A stretch of DNA of 64,000 nt, taken from Larimichthys crocea. Taxonomy: Eukaryota > Chordata > Actinopteri > Sciaenidae. Under the pieces are notes generated by a model that made no database searches, was not told where the DNA came from, and saw only the letters and a list, made by a program, of their open reading frames with translations. Where the stretch lies: NCBI RefSeq assembly GCF_000972845.2, contig NC_040017.1:23645606-23709605 (forward strand), read 5' to 3'. The position numbers were made by a program, and so were the translations under genes. Position 1 is the stretch's first letter, and the number at the start of each line of letters is the position of its first letter. Shown piece after piece: positions 12,982 to 26,119 of this stretch.

Positions 12982-15900
12982 AATTAATACCGACATGTGT
13001 CATGAAAGATATTTGTGTGTGAGTGGTGCGAGCATTCCTTCATCATCATCGTCTGTGTCACATTGTTACTTTCCATGCCGATGGCTGTTTTGCTCCATCT
13101 GCATTGTTTGTCAAGTCAACCAGTCAGTGCGTTTCAGCTGCAGAGGGACGATAGGTTTGACAGTGTGCTGCTGCGAGTGGAGGTGGCAGCGATATAGAGT
13201 GTTCCTGCAACTTTTTGCTGCCACAGTTCTTGATTGTGATTTTAAAAAAAGAAGGACGAAAACTCAGCTCTATTGTAGCGGTGCAGTTCGGTCAGAGTTA
13301 TAAGTCTAATGTTGAACTGTAATAAAGCAAAGGGGTGAGACCCAAACTCTGTGGAGACTGATGGAAGGAAGTAGGAAATAGTGTGCCAGGATCTTCAGCA
13401 GCAGCAGCAGGTCCATTGTGGTGAAATTCTGCACCTCCAGGAAAAAAGTTGATGGAAATAAATTGGCTGGGGGAGTCAGTGCTGAGCCGGAGTCTCTAAA
13501 GGCAGACCCAGCTTCTAAATGGCTCAATTTAGCTTTTGTGGGAGCCAGGAAGCAGAGCAGGTCACTGCCCCACAACCTGCGACAGTGAAAATCAATAGGT
13601 AGTTTCAGAACAAGGGGCCTTATTAAAACAGGTCCTTTTTCTGTGAGGTGTTTGGATGACACGGTCTCAGAGAAATCATTAAGCTTAGCTCAAACTGCTC
13701 ACTACGTTTAAATTGTTGCAATCCCTTTTGACCCACACATCCTCTCTTGTTTTCTCTTATATCCTCTTTTTGATCCTGGAGATAGTGGGAGTACAATTAC
13801 GATCTCATGTAATTGTAGGATACCAGAGACTGTATAGACATTTCCAGTTTATAGGCAGCACACAGTAAGGTGCACAAAGCAAATTCTCCGGATAGAGACA
13901 CGATAAATATCGACAAACAAGAAAGAAAGACAACAACATGAATAAACTGATGCACAGTGTCACAGATAATGTTTAGTTTGGTGCTCCTTATCTTAAAATG
14001 TACATCTTTTTAGTTTTAAAGCCAATATAGATGTTTCCTCTCACCTTCGCTCTCTCTCTCTTCCATCTTTGCCTTTCTCTTGTAAAGGTAACAACCTCAC
14101 ACTTTTAGAGCAGAGATGACCTTTTTGGATTTTATGTGTCAGTCTGTAATGGCACACAGTAAAGTCTCAAGGCCAGCAGCAATGCACAGCAGTGTAGTAA
14201 AATCCAAATAATGTTGTTGACCCAAGGCCGCATGCCCACACAGTCATTCTGTTTACCTTCTAGAAGGCTGAAACACTGACCACAGCAACACCCTGAACGT
14301 GACGTGTGAGTCTTCAAGCGGCTAATTTTCTTTCTTGATCATTTTTAAAAGTAGGTTTGAGTCGCAGCCTCACTGCACAACTTACTCACTCCCATATAAC
14401 TGCGTGGCCATGTTTGGTTCTGCCTCCTTTCTCAATTAATAACATGATTCACTCCTGCAGGAAAGGCATTTATAATTTATGGCTGTGTGTTGTAACATCG
14501 TCTCATGTTCCTGCTTCTCTTTTGTGTTCTGCTCACTGTAAATCAAAACAAGGAAATAGCTGCATCAAAGTGCCAAGCTAGCGCATTACATCAAATATAA
14601 AAAATATGAGGAGCAGATACAAATATCACACCTGCAAAATGTATCACCTTTGAATGAAAAATATGGCATCATCTGTGTGTATATGGGGCGGGCACAGACA
14701 GTGCGTGTCTCCAAATCTTACGATAGAATAACAAGGGCGTAACAATTATATCTAATTAAAAATGCACCAATAACTCTTGTGTAACTTTAGTAAATGATAT
14801 AATTTAATTGCAGCTTCCCCCCTAATATAGCATCTAAATTGATTAGTACGCTCTGTCCACACACACACTCTATCTGATGTTTTTGTCTGCTCCTGTTTTC
14901 ATCCTGTATTTTTTTTTTTAGCTTTACGTTAGAGTGGAAGGCATGTAGCAGCGGGTGGCAGAATGAGAAGAAGAAAGCGAAGCGAAAGCATCAAAAAACC
15001 TTTTTCCATCAGCCTTCCCTGCCTGCAGATCTCAGGCAGACAAACTCATGTGGCCTTTTTTTGAACTGATGGAATTTGTTGCAACTATTTAAATATTTTC
15101 TTCAAGTTATGTATTTAATTTCTGGATCTTATTTGTTCACTTTTATGTTTTTATTCTAAGGGTGCTGCATAAATAAGTTAAGTTATCGTGTCATGCCTCT
15201 ATGGATGATTCTGTCTGCTGTCAGTGTTCATACAGCATGTACAAGTTCACAATGCATATGGAAACTGGTTGAGAAATACTTGCTACCGTGTACCTGTTGT
15301 GTCATTTATTTGCAGTCATATTAGCACGTGCCACATAACTCGTGTTTTAGTAAACCGCCTCAGCAGCTCTGATGTAACCTGAATGCTAATCCTCTGTTGG
15401 GGAAAAGGCGCAGGGACTTTAAAGAGGGAACACGGTGTCTTCAGCACAGCTGCTAATCAGTAAACCAACCACCTGCCAAACATAAATTTGGAATTATTCA
15501 ACTTTTATGATCATCTCATCATGCCTAAAAACCAACGGGCAGCTCAGAAGTGCTTGGATCATAGCGGTCAAGACTCTGTGTGGGTCAACTCTGTGAAAAG
15601 GAGGGGGAGGTTGTTAGGCAGAGAGACACGTAGAGATGGTGCCAGAAACCAAGTGTGGCCTTCATGTAGTTCTGTGGTCAATCCAGATGTTTTCCACTCT
15701 TTCTCTAGTGGTAATATACAGCTCACAAAATCTGGAGTAGGTGAGACACTGACCCATTTCAAATGAGACCCACTAACCTATTTTTATTACCTGATGAAGA
15801 AAATAATGATAAATGCGTGTATGACATGACATGAACAGATTCACATGTTGGATCTGCATCTTTTAGCACCTTCCAATACAATCTGAGGTGAGAAATCAAC

Positions 15901-17235
15901 TCAGTTTTGACAGCTGGTAGATAGGTGAATATATGCATAACTAGTAAAAAGTGGATTCAGTCACCATAGGTAGTAGAACAAATGTTTGAGGCAGATTTGT
16001 TCCTGGAATAAAAGAGAGCGCGATTTACCGTCTGCTTTTCCAGCTTAGAACTAAAGAAAGAGCTATTCTTAGAGGAAGAGACATTATGATATAGTGTGGG
16101 TGTGAAAGTAAGCCAGATTAGACAACAAAGGCAACGGAAAATAGTAATTTAGTGCTGCATTAAAACAGATTATGGAATGTGCAGAAATGCTCTTTGATGA
16201 TTGCTTATAACTTTAATGTTCACGGGCTTCACTGAATGTACGATGTACAGTATCTGTGAAAAATAATATCTTTGATGGATGTTAGATTTAAGCAGAAACA
16301 GTCTCACTAAGCTTCCCATTGTTTGGCCTCATTCTATCACCTTTTACTGTGCTCTGCCGCACAAATAAATTAGTGGGAGAACGCAGCATTGCCTTTTTTT
16401 CTGTGCCATTCTAGTATGTAAATGAGGAGTTTGACTAATACGCTTTGTTTCGTTTTCCAATTAGGTGTCTCGTTTGCTGCATAAAACACCCCAAGTTCCG
16501 CAGCACCAGTCAGCATACACTGTATAACATGTTGAGATTTGTTGACAATGTTTAAAATACAATAAAACACCATAAATAAAGTGAAATTATGATTAACATG
16601 CCATGTAACCATAAAGCATTTTAAGCACCATTGCAGCATTTTTGTATTGATGACATTGTGGATTTATAGGCTGCTGTTTGAACAGCCGTTGTGTATTCAT
16701 AGCTTTCAGGTCTGTTTGGCGCAGTGCTGCCGGCAGTATTTGTGGCACGGTGCAAAATCTGACTTCTTCTGTGCTCAGACCAGGCCTGTAATGACTCTGT
16801 TGGGACAGCATGAAAGTGCTTCTTCAGCGCTCATTAATGGAGCAAATTGAACAGGTTTCCCGGCCTACCTCTATAATGAGAGCCCCCTCTTCTCTGCCCC
16901 ACCCTCCCCCACTCCCACCATCATCCTGAAGTCTATTGTTCACCTACAGTTAGGGTCAGAACTGCCGAGCGGTAATTGTATCACTCTGACCCTCTTTTGG
17001 TTTTTATTTTGTCAGAGGGACCTGCTCTTTATTGGGTGCAGGCCATCCCTCAGGTTGTAAAAGCTACCGTGCCCCTCCTCCAATACCTAGGGACAGGGGT
17101 GCTGCCTGCCAGCGATCAATATGGCAGTGTCGTTAACTGGATTTGTTGCTGTGGTGCTTGCTTATGAGGCAGCAATTAGAGTGTGAAGTGGCAAGGCCAG
17201 GGTACGAGGCTGCGGCCGTGCGAAGCTTGGCCCTC

Positions 17236-17259
17236 GGGGTGGGGGGGTGGTGGGGTGGG
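17236..17259 (+). promoter_or_regulatory. G-quadruplex motif
   Basis: The + strand carries four or more G runs with short loops: GGGG-T-GGGGGGG-TGGT-GGGG-T-GGG. This satisfies the classical four-tract rule for an intramolecular G-quadruplex. No promoter or gene is recognised nearby. Confidence 0.65.
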
Positions 17260-17430
17260 ATGGAAATGTCAGGGGCACAAGCCCAGTTTCATTAGAGCTT
17301 GAAGAGACTATGACGATCCATACTGTCTGTGTAATTCATTCGGCCGAGGGGGGTTAGAATTATTTGTGGGGGACAGTTAGCAAACATAGAAAGAGGTCAC
17401 AGGTGAGGAGTGGCTGTAGAATGTCGCTCG

Positions 17431-17470
17431 CTGTGAAATCCACTTACACCCTGTGGAATCCACTTACATG
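17431..17470. repeat. Tandem duplication of a 20-bp unit
   Basis: The unit CTGTGAAATCCACTTACACC is followed immediately by a 17/20 copy, CTGTGGAATCCACTTACATG. It lies in upstream non-coding DNA. Confidence 0.85.
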
Positions 17471-18116
17471 CCTCCATTGTTTTATTGTCAGATTAGTGGT
17501 TTGAGGGGAGCTTAGCCTGAATGATGCAGCTGAACTACAGTACAGCTTCTTGTCATGTAACAACTCAACTGTCATTCACAAGTGAAACATGCAGCATATT
17601 CTTCTGTACAGTCCTCCCTCAAACGTCGTCACCTGCTGCTTGTCGGCATTTATTGTTTTTCCTATGTTTGTGTGTATGTGCGAGTTCAGGCCTCAAAATA
17701 ATTACAGGCCAGTACGGTTGTGTCCAGCGTCATCTGTGTCAGACAATCACTCAGCTCAGATTGGTGACATTGAGGCATTTATGGTGGTTTGGATGCCCGA
17801 GGGTCCCCCCCAGTGTCTGGATATTTTTCTCTCCCCAGAAAGGGTCATGGTGTCCCTAATAGAGCATGGGGAAAGGGGTGCCCTAATGTGTCATTTGGGA
17901 TTGACTCTGACCTCGGGCTCTAAATCACTTTGTATTTTGGGGGACAATTAAGTTTGAACCTCTGATGTGCGCTGCTTTCATCTGATTCTGTCGATGAGTC
18001 AATGTCAGAGTCAGTGTGTTTTATTCAATGCAGTGGTCAGGCAGGCCAGAAGGTATCGATAAAAGAGAGTCTAGACATCTAAAATTCTGATTTATCATTA
18101 CATATTTAGTTTAGTT

Positions 18117-18345
18117 TATTTCATTATAACATGTGCGAGTAACATAAAGTAAGATGAAAACTAAGAAATCCAATAAGAATACTCAAAACAACAATAAGAA
18201 TAGTCAAAACAAAAATAATAATGTGAACGCAACATGTCCGAAAAGGAGTAGGATGAAGGATATGCTTATTTAAACCTACCCCTTCTCCAGTTCCCAACAT
18301 ATATATTTTCATAAAAAAAGAAATTTCCGCTTTCATATCAAGCTG
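18117..18345. mobile_element. Fish interspersed repeat, probably a non-LTR retroelement 3' part
   Basis: The segment contains ACATGTCCGAAAAGGAGTAG, followed by GATGAAGGATATGCTTATTT and CCTACCCCTTCTCC. I associate this motif order with an abundant teleost repeat, most likely the 3' untranslated part of a LINE or a derived SINE. It is preceded by a TTTAGTTTAGTTTATTTC segment and an A-rich stretch of AATAAGAATA-like units. No reverse-transcriptase frame is present, so this would be a truncated insertion. The family name cannot be given from sequence alone. Confidence 0.45.
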
Positions 18346-21300
18346 CTTTGGTAAACTTATATTTATGTGATCAAATGAGCTTCCTGCTACAAAGTGACTA
18401 TTTGTTCGTCATTCTCAACCACAGCAAGTCATCCTGGACGGTGTCACATTGCTCTGTGGCGCTACACACGATAACATCACACATTAAAGCATGCAACAAA
18501 TTTTAGTTTCTGGCATAAGGGGGACAACAGATGTTCAAATTGTCCCAGGCCAGCAGGGTTACCCAATCCGAATATTGAGATTAATGTTTTCCCCCTCCTA
18601 ACACCTGACCGAAGGCGAGGAGCAAAGCAGACAATTTAAAGGACACGAGGGGGGGGTAATATTGTTTTTCTAGTCATGATTACAACCAGTTTAGAATGTA
18701 CAGAGGAGACACGACGATAGGGAAGGTTTAAGGAGCGACATGAAAAAGCGGTGAGAGGAGCAGTTTTAATTCTGGGCTCTGTTCCAAAAACGAGTGCATA
18801 GTTGAAAGTGTAATGGGGTACATATTCAGTGAGTGTAATCTTGACTGTGTACAAAAAAGAAACCTTTTAGCAGATTAAAGCTGAGTTTTATTTTTATAAA
18901 CTGTATACACATTCACATTATATACACAAAATGTTTTTTTTTTTTGCTGAAATAGGTACTTTATTATGTTTAGTGTTAAAGTTTTAGTGCTGAAATATAT
19001 TAAACATAATACTTTATACTGTACCATTTTAAAGGTTTGGGATTGCCTGCCACAAAAGCTTGATTCAGTGCAGTCAGATGACTGAGTACTCTATATTTTT
19101 AAATTAGCCTTTCATGCTTTTAGTTTGTAGCTTGCAAATACACTCTAAGAGCCAATATTGTATTGGAGAACATGGACGACAAAACGCTGTAGAACAATTC
19201 AGCCAGACTGACAACTGAAAGAGCGGAAAGAGACAAAGATCACCACGTCTGACTTTTCCATGACTGCAGCTGCTCCTCTGCAAACTATAAGCTATTTTGC
19301 ACTCCCGATCTATAGAGGGTAAGCAGAAAAGAATGAGCTTGTGTATTACAAAATGCCATCCTATATACAGTATATAATGCAATTCAATACAATAAACACT
19401 GACTTTAATATAGAGATACTAGCTTGCAGCATGACTTACAGAATAATGTGATTACCTCTGTACGTTTGCTACCTGCTAACACAGAAAATAAATTGCGTGA
19501 CTTCCAACAATTGGATAGTTTAGCAATCCTTAAATACTGTTTATTGATCACATGCCAACGCTACAGAAGGAGCTTTAATTAAACTCTTAGTTCATTCTCA
19601 CACCCGCTCCGCTTCCCCCAACAAAGAATAAGAAATATTTACAGCAGCTAATGTGGGCATATTCTCAGTGATATTAAACAGGAATAGCCGGTGCACCATA
19701 AATAAAAACCATATTTGGTAATGGGCAAAATCATATTTACAGTATAGGCCATAATAATATACAAGGCTTGAGAGCAGTAATGCTTACTGCTGATGCAATA
19801 AAACACAATATGTCAACACAGCCAGTTATAGATGGGACAAAAAATGTAAACAATGGCTATTCTAGCACATGCGTATGTGCTGATGTAAATGTGACAATGC
19901 TAGCAGGAGGCAACGCGACCGACTGACGTGAGAACCTTTCCAAGAAAATCTCATTTCCTCTCATTAAATACACATTTATTTAGTTAAATTTGCTACAATA
20001 AACACTAGAATGAGAAATGTGCAGTGAACATACCGTCGTTTACGAGGATTAAACCGTGTGAGAAACTCAACAGGTTAATAATGGTATTCATAGTTACACA
20101 ATGCATCTCACACATTTAAACGAGCCGTGCTTCCTGTCTTGTAAAGTTTTATTCTCCCCAACAAGACTTGTAAATTCTTGTGCCCTGATTGAGGATGCTC
20201 ATGCCAAGTCTTGGGGAGACTTGGTGGTTTTTTTGCAATAATGTTTTTAATGAGGCTGGAAGGAAATTACTATGAATAAATGATGTTGATGGCTTAAATA
20301 AATCCATTTGTTTGGGTTACTCGGCTGTTTATGAGACCAACTGTGCCGTTTTCAGAATTTCCTGCGGGGGTGATGAAAATAAATAACTTCCTACTTTAAC
20401 AGACAATTGTATATAAGATTGACACAGTGGGTTTCCGTATGCCAAATATGAAAACAGTCCTATCAGTCTTTAGAGTCTGGTCAGCTGTGCAGGACTAAGG
20501 AGATACAAACCAGAGGAGCCAGACCCCTGGTAATGATGTCTGTAGCTGTGTGTGTGAGGAGGAGGACTGCAGAGAGGAAGGACAATGTCTTAACTGATAA
20601 GGAGGTTGGAGAGATACTTGAGAAGCTCTTGTCCTCCCTTACTCTCATTTCCTCCCTTCTGACTCGTCACAGCTCAAGTATTCACTTCTCACTCATTAGC
20701 GGCTGCTGCCCATCGCTCACTAGAGCAAACTGTTTACCCTGTCCTGTCATGACAATGACTAGCACCCTGTTATCAGGGTCTGCCCTAGGTGGGGGATGAC
20801 AGTTGAGATGAGTTTCCACAGAGGCAGATTAAGCGGCCATGTTCAGGAAAAAAAGTAGGCCAGCTAATTAGCTTCAGCTCTCAGGACCCCGGGAGTGGGC
20901 TGTTTTTCACCTAGACAGGGAAATTCCATGACAGGAATGTGGTTGAAGAAGAGGAGCTGGAATAGCTAATAAGAGTGGGAGGAAAAGAGAGCTTGACATA
21001 AATAGAAAAAATGGAGGAAGGAGACAAGATCATCTTAGAAAGTTTACTTTGGATTCCCCACAGCTGAACTCATGGTGTACTTTACAGGTTGCCTTTTGAC
21101 ATTTGTGGGTTTGTTAGCAGCTTCTTTTCAACTGACTTTTCAGGGAGAGAATAGACGTTAGCGCCTGTGTACATGACTAAATGTAAAGGTTTGTTTTCCA
21201 TATGAAATATATAATATCTTTGCTGGTTGGTTGCCTAGAAAAAAATAACACTACTCACTATTAAAAGGATAAATGAAAGAATTAAAATAATACAAATTGA

Positions 21301-21547
21301 AGTTTATGTGTCATGATATCATACGTGAACACATTTCTGGTTTTGGTTATTTCACAAGTAGGTGGGCACAGCTGGGAAAAAAAGGTGATGTTGTATATTT
21401 CTGTGCACCAATCAGAGTTTAGCAACATTTGAGTCAAAATGTGGCTTCATTTGTCAGGTCACTGTCAAATCTGAGGAACTCACACACACAAAATATAGCA
21501 GTGCAGTTGCTGATTGCAGACCCCTCGCCTCCAAAAAAAAATCCTGT
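18346..21547. other. Upstream non-coding DNA
   Basis: No gene is supported. It holds the imperfect hairpin at 20153-20219, directly followed by an AT-rich CNE-like block (20216-20350). The 21360-21540 stretch, which abuts the truncated repeat copy B, may be another interspersed element, but I cannot name it. Confidence 0.55.
20153..20219. repeat. 15-bp inverted repeat with a 3-nt bulge (67-nt hairpin)
   Basis: The left arm TCTCCCCA-aca-AGACTTG (20153-20170) pairs with CAAGTCTTGGGGAGA (20205-20219), leaving a 34-nt loop. The right arm extends into a second small inverted repeat, AAGTCT-TGGGG-AGACTT (20206-20222). The size and shape resemble a pre-miRNA or a structured regulatory element, but I do not recognise any known RNA. 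Confidence 0.7.
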
Positions 21548-21664
21548 ATTTCTTTATTTTTCAGGTGATTATACACTAATGAAAACATAGTTATGCATAT
21601 TATATTTCATTTCTGCCATATTTTGTAAATAGAACCTGCTAGATCTGATACACTGGGCCTTTAA
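21548..21664 (-). mobile_element. Same TTAAAGG-end repeat, copy B, truncated
   Basis: On the minus strand this reads from TTAAAGGCCCAGTGTATC through the TGCATAACTATG core to CACCTGAAAAATAAAG. It matches copy A at 1-303 over about 100 bp and then stops. The preceding sequence (21360-21540) is different, so this is a 3'- or 5'-truncated copy or a composite insertion. The terminal TTAAAGG is better preserved here than in copy A. No reading frame is present. Confidence 0.65.
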
Positions 21665-24485
21665 ACTTAACATTGACTTATTTAGAAAGGAATATGTAAT
21701 AGAGGAATACTCAGGGGCTTTAAGGTTATGCATGAATGTGGCCCTTGCCTCTTAGTTGTTGCTTGTTCCAATAAATCTGCAACAAAATCGCACACCCAGA
21801 GCTGTTTTTTTCTCTCCACATGAAAGTGAGCGAAGAACAGAAAATGACAGAGGTGAACTTGATGTCAAAAGTTAGAATTCCAACGCAGTAATCCTAGTTT
21901 TGCAACATTTGATAGGGTGCCCCTATCTCGCTTCCTGTGCCTTTCAGTGAACGCAGAGGAAGACTGGGCGATGCATTACATACAGACTTTATGTCCTGCT
22001 GATAGAAGCCTCTCTCCACATTGAGCTCAGGTGTCGTGTCCTCCATACTTCCTCCATCTGTCCAGGCTCGTCCTTAAGCCCCTCTGAGGGAGTATCAGAG
22101 AATACAGAATTTAACATGTGTGGCACCGACTTCTATTAAATCTTTTATTGCTCTGATAATAAACCCAGATCTGCTGTGTAATGCCTCCAAAAACTTTGGG
22201 TCTTGTAAATGCCCCCCCCTCTTCCATGTATCATATTAAAGCCACAAGCCTAGATAGCAAAAGCAGGCCTCACTGCTGAGGCTCCGCCAGCAGTCAGGGT
22301 CTGTACGGCCGCCCACATTTCTGGACAGAGATTTCCCTGAATCCTTACTCAGTAGTCGTATAACCTTTCTGTAGCTGTGTGAGTCTTATCCAGTGCTGAG
22401 CTGTGTGATTTGCATTGTTGGACGATGCATCATAGTGAGAGGTTTGTTACTTTTTCAGCATAATGTGATATTGGGATGTGTGTATCAAAGAGTGCGCGGA
22501 GAGGAGGGAAACAGAGATATCTAATAGATCTATGGACTCTGTGTCATGCTGGAACTGAATCTGTAAAACTTGCTAAATAAGAACGTAATATTTCAGCGGA
22601 TGTTAACGCGCACGTTGTGACGTGTTTGTGAGTTATGAGCGTGCTGTGCTGTGTGTGTGTTTGTGTGTGTGTTTGTGTCTGTCAATGCATTGTACAGGAA
22701 TGATTGTGTCGGTGTGTGTGCCTATGTGGGTGTTATTGCCGAGGATAGTGCGGAGCAGAGCGCAGCTTAATATCTATGTTTGACATAGAGGCCCATTAAT
22801 AAGGGCCTGATCCGAGCCCAGTGACAGGACTGCTGACAGAGGAGGATCATGGGGAAGAATCATGCCCTGCTGTGGGAGCCTGGGCTGCAGGTAGGCCCAT
22901 TCTGCCTTCCCCAGGTGTCATTACTGATGCTGGGGAGGGAGCACTGGAGGGAGGGTCGCTACTGACATCTACATTAATCACCCCTCCACACATCAACTCC
23001 TCCCCCCTCCGCATACGGCCGCCCCCCCACATCTAGCTCCTAATCATCCCCACACAGAGACCCAAACCCAGTAAGGGGATACTCAGCCATGAAAGATATC
23101 CAGCTAAGAGCTCCCCAAATACCACTCTGATCTGATCGTGAGTGATGCTGCTACCTGAACCTCTGACCTGGCTCACAATTAAAAACACTTTTCTCTTTCT
23201 CCCCCAGACACACACGTACAGACAGACGCAGCCTCACCACACGTTCTGTCACTGTCTATGTTTGATTCATAGTTTGCATTCAAATTGGACCTCACTTAGA
23301 CGCAGTTAAAATGCAGAATGTCTGTCCTGGAATGTGCCTGAAACGCCTCAGCTTCTATGTATAAAAACAACAACACTGCAGCACTTTATGTTCATGTTGC
23401 CTCACAATACACTGAGCCACTGAATAAAAGATTTTCAGTCATTTAGAGGAAAAACGAGAAAATCGGTCCTTAATAAATGTTAGCTGCCATTTGCATCTTA
23501 TATATTGATAGAAATGATTTAACTTAATTTTGCTACAAAAGTCAGTGGACTTGACCGCTTTCAAGTCATGTCACTTGAGGAGTGGACGAGGATGGATGTG
23601 GGTCACGGCAAACAACCTTCCTAATGAATGGCTCCACCCAGGATCCATCAATGAGCAGATGTTCTGAGGACAATAATGGGAAATTATCTGATTGATTATT
23701 AGTTTTGATTCAATCAAAAACACATAATTGCAGAAAAACGCGACAGTAATTTTGGCGTGATTAGTTTAGGTTAAAACAAATGATCCATTTCAGCATCTGG
23801 TGGCGAACTGAAATCATCTCTGCATGGATGGAGAAAAAGAAAAGGGCGGGTCCTAATTGTGTTTTTCTCCATATTTTTAATATCTTTGGTTTCATCTGCG
23901 TCATCGTTCGTCTGTTCCAAACCACCACTCTTGCCTTGCTTACCCCCTCTGTGACATCACACTTATTTATGTGTGTTTACACCTCATCTGCATGTTCTCC
24001 GGTTTTGAAATGAAAAAACTAATCAAGCCAGCAAACCCTGTTTGTCAGTAATATCATGAATGTCACCTTAATAATAGATCTGTGCTGTTATTCCAACAGT
24101 AGAATGAAGCATAAGCTTATATTATAGTGTCCATGAGTTATCAGTCCATGGCTTAGCCCCACCATCTCATTTTTATGTAACGTGCCTTACCCTGTGTAAA
24201 CACAGCCTCCAGTTTAATTAAAATAAATCCACTTTCAGCTGATATTTAGAAACCCGCTGCCTCCGCTATAGATACGGTGATTGAAAGTGTGGAATAAAAG
24301 GCCGGGGCTTGAGGGAGAATTATACTCTACTTACTTTTCCATCAATGTAGCCATACCCTCCTTTGTTTATGTTTGAAGTGTTTCTTCTTAGTAAATTACC
24401 TTTTCCCCAATTCCCCTTTTCTCTCTCTTTTATTTGCCTTGAACCTTCAGCAACACTGATGACACGATAAATTTCTGTTTGGCTC

Positions 24486-24505
24486 TGTGTGTGTGTGTGT
24501 GTGTG
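24486..24505. repeat. (TG)10 microsatellite
   Basis: Ten uninterrupted TG units in upstream non-coding DNA. Confidence 0.95.
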
Positions 24506-25163
24506 GTTGCAAGCATCTGGTAGAATCTAGGACACTATGGGGGCACTGAGAAGACAGCATTTGCATGCAGCTCACAAAACATATTAAAATATGAAGACAA
24601 ATCACTGTGTCTGGCCAGCTGACAGCGCCGCCTGCAATGGGAGTAAGCTAGCAAACTTACAACATGTCGCAGTTCCCAGTAAAGCCTTAATAGGGCAAGC
24701 CCGAACATGCAGCTCGACAAACAAACGGAAGAAAAAACAAAACAAAAAACATGAACAGTCAAAGCTGTTATTAAAGGCAATAGAAGTGGTTCCCTTTTCC
24801 AAAGCCAGCCTGTCATGGGCTGTCATGGCTCTATATCTTTTATTGGTAGAGTATGGTTTTCTCCGACACCTTCAGGGCACATGCTGTGAGTTTTGATGGC
24901 TTTGTTCTATGGCTGACTTTGATGTAAGTCATAAAGTGGGAAATCCAAGCTCTTTAAGGTTGTGCTCCTTCTAGGTGCTGTTTAGGTAACAACAAAGGGG
25001 CCAGCTTGTTGGATTGATCTTACATCTCCTCGTGTTTTTGTAGCCATACTTTATTTTTCCTTTTATTTGGAGACGTTTAATGTTCTATACAGCTACATAT
25101 GGATAAAACAATACAACAAGTTGCATTGGGCCTCTGTGGAGGAAGGAAAATACGGTATAAGTC

Positions 25164-25215
<52 letters not shown>
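25164..25215. repeat. (ATT)n microsatellite
   Basis: About 17 uninterrupted TAT/ATT units lie upstream of robo2. Trinucleotide repeats of this kind are common in fish, and the tract is likely polymorphic. Confidence 0.97.
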
Positions 25216-25436
25216 CCAGTTATTCCATGTCATTTGAAATGACTGCGTTGACGGAGCCCCTCTGATGTGGTTCATGCTGCTGCTGAGGTGCATGCATGAG
25301 GTGATGGCACAGTTGTGTTCTGTCAGTCACATCGCTTCAGAAAATCTCTGTGTCGAGGCTCCATTTATGCTGTCTCCTCTTTTTGATGGCACAGTATTAA
25401 AAAGCCCGGTGACAGGCACGGATGCTATAATTTAGA

Positions 25437-25450
25437 CCAGTAGGGGGAGC
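25437..25450 (+). promoter_or_regulatory. CTCF-like motif, forward, one mismatch
   Basis: CCAGTAGGGGGAGC matches the CTCF core at 13 of 14 positions (A where C is expected). It lies 1.6 kb upstream of the robo2 start codon and points toward the gene. Confidence 0.35.
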
Positions 25451-25540
25451 TCACAGCTCGTAGCTCACTCTATAATAAGCCAGTAAGACGACATGAAGAA
25501 GGTTGCTGGGCAGCAGTGTAAGACCACATATAAGACCCCC

Positions 25541-25582
25541 ACCACCACCTCCTCCTCCTGCTCCTGCTCCTGCTCCTGCTCC
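25541..25582. repeat. CCA/CCT/TCCTGC compound short repeat
   Basis: A run of CCA then CCT triplets passes into 4.5 copies of TCCTGC (25556-25582). It creates long proline/alanine or glycine/alanine frames on the two strands that should not be taken as protein. Confidence 0.9.
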
Positions 25583-26119
25583 GTCTCTGCACCTCAACAT
25601 GTCTTTGCTCCTGACTGTCATATCACCTGTATTTGTTATTAAACACCGGGCTGTAGTGATTTTCCTGTGTGCTGTCTTTGTCTGCACACTTTGGCCTGGA
25701 AAGCACATAACATTGGTATGCAGAGAGGCCCTGTGCAGGAGCTCGGTCAATCACTCATTGATTTCTGACAGAGATCATATTTACAATTCCGCCTCAATAT
25801 CTCAATACATTACCATCCATTTACCATGCAGCATATCCTTTTCTTGCCTCTACACAGATGTGAAGTGTATTGATTAGAGGCCTGAGCATATTCTGACATT
25901 GTGGATTACATTTTTAATCAGACTGTCTGTCTGTATTTTTTTATTTTTCCTAAATACGTCTGTGCATTATAAAAGGTTATTCTACCTGTTGGCTCATTTC
26001 CCCACATGTCCACTCTTATACTAAGTAAATAAGCTGGTTAACCTATCTGTATATTATCAGACGAGATTTGTTCTGCAGCATTCATCAGTGCAGTATGTGG
26101 CAAACCTTTATGTAAAGCT

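Larger units (their letters stand above)
12982..18116. other. Upstream non-coding DNA, middle part
   Basis: No gene is supported. The stretch contains the G-quadruplex motif (17236-17259), the 20-bp tandem duplication (17431-17470) and ordinary simple repeats. A CNE-like block is possible at 16330-16530. Confidence 0.6.
21665..26119. other. Upstream non-coding DNA adjacent to the promoter zone
   Basis: No gene is supported. The stretch contains short TG tracts (22650-22675, 24486-24505), a C-rich area (22990-23033), the ATT and CCT/TCCTGC repeats, and a CTCF-like motif 1.6 kb before the robo2 start. A block at 24190-24360 has the look of a conserved non-coding element, judged by texture only. 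Confidence 0.55.

Noticed and set aside
25093..25293. Open frame with 16 consecutive asparagines
   Set aside because: The asparagine run is only the minus-strand translation of the ATT microsatellite.
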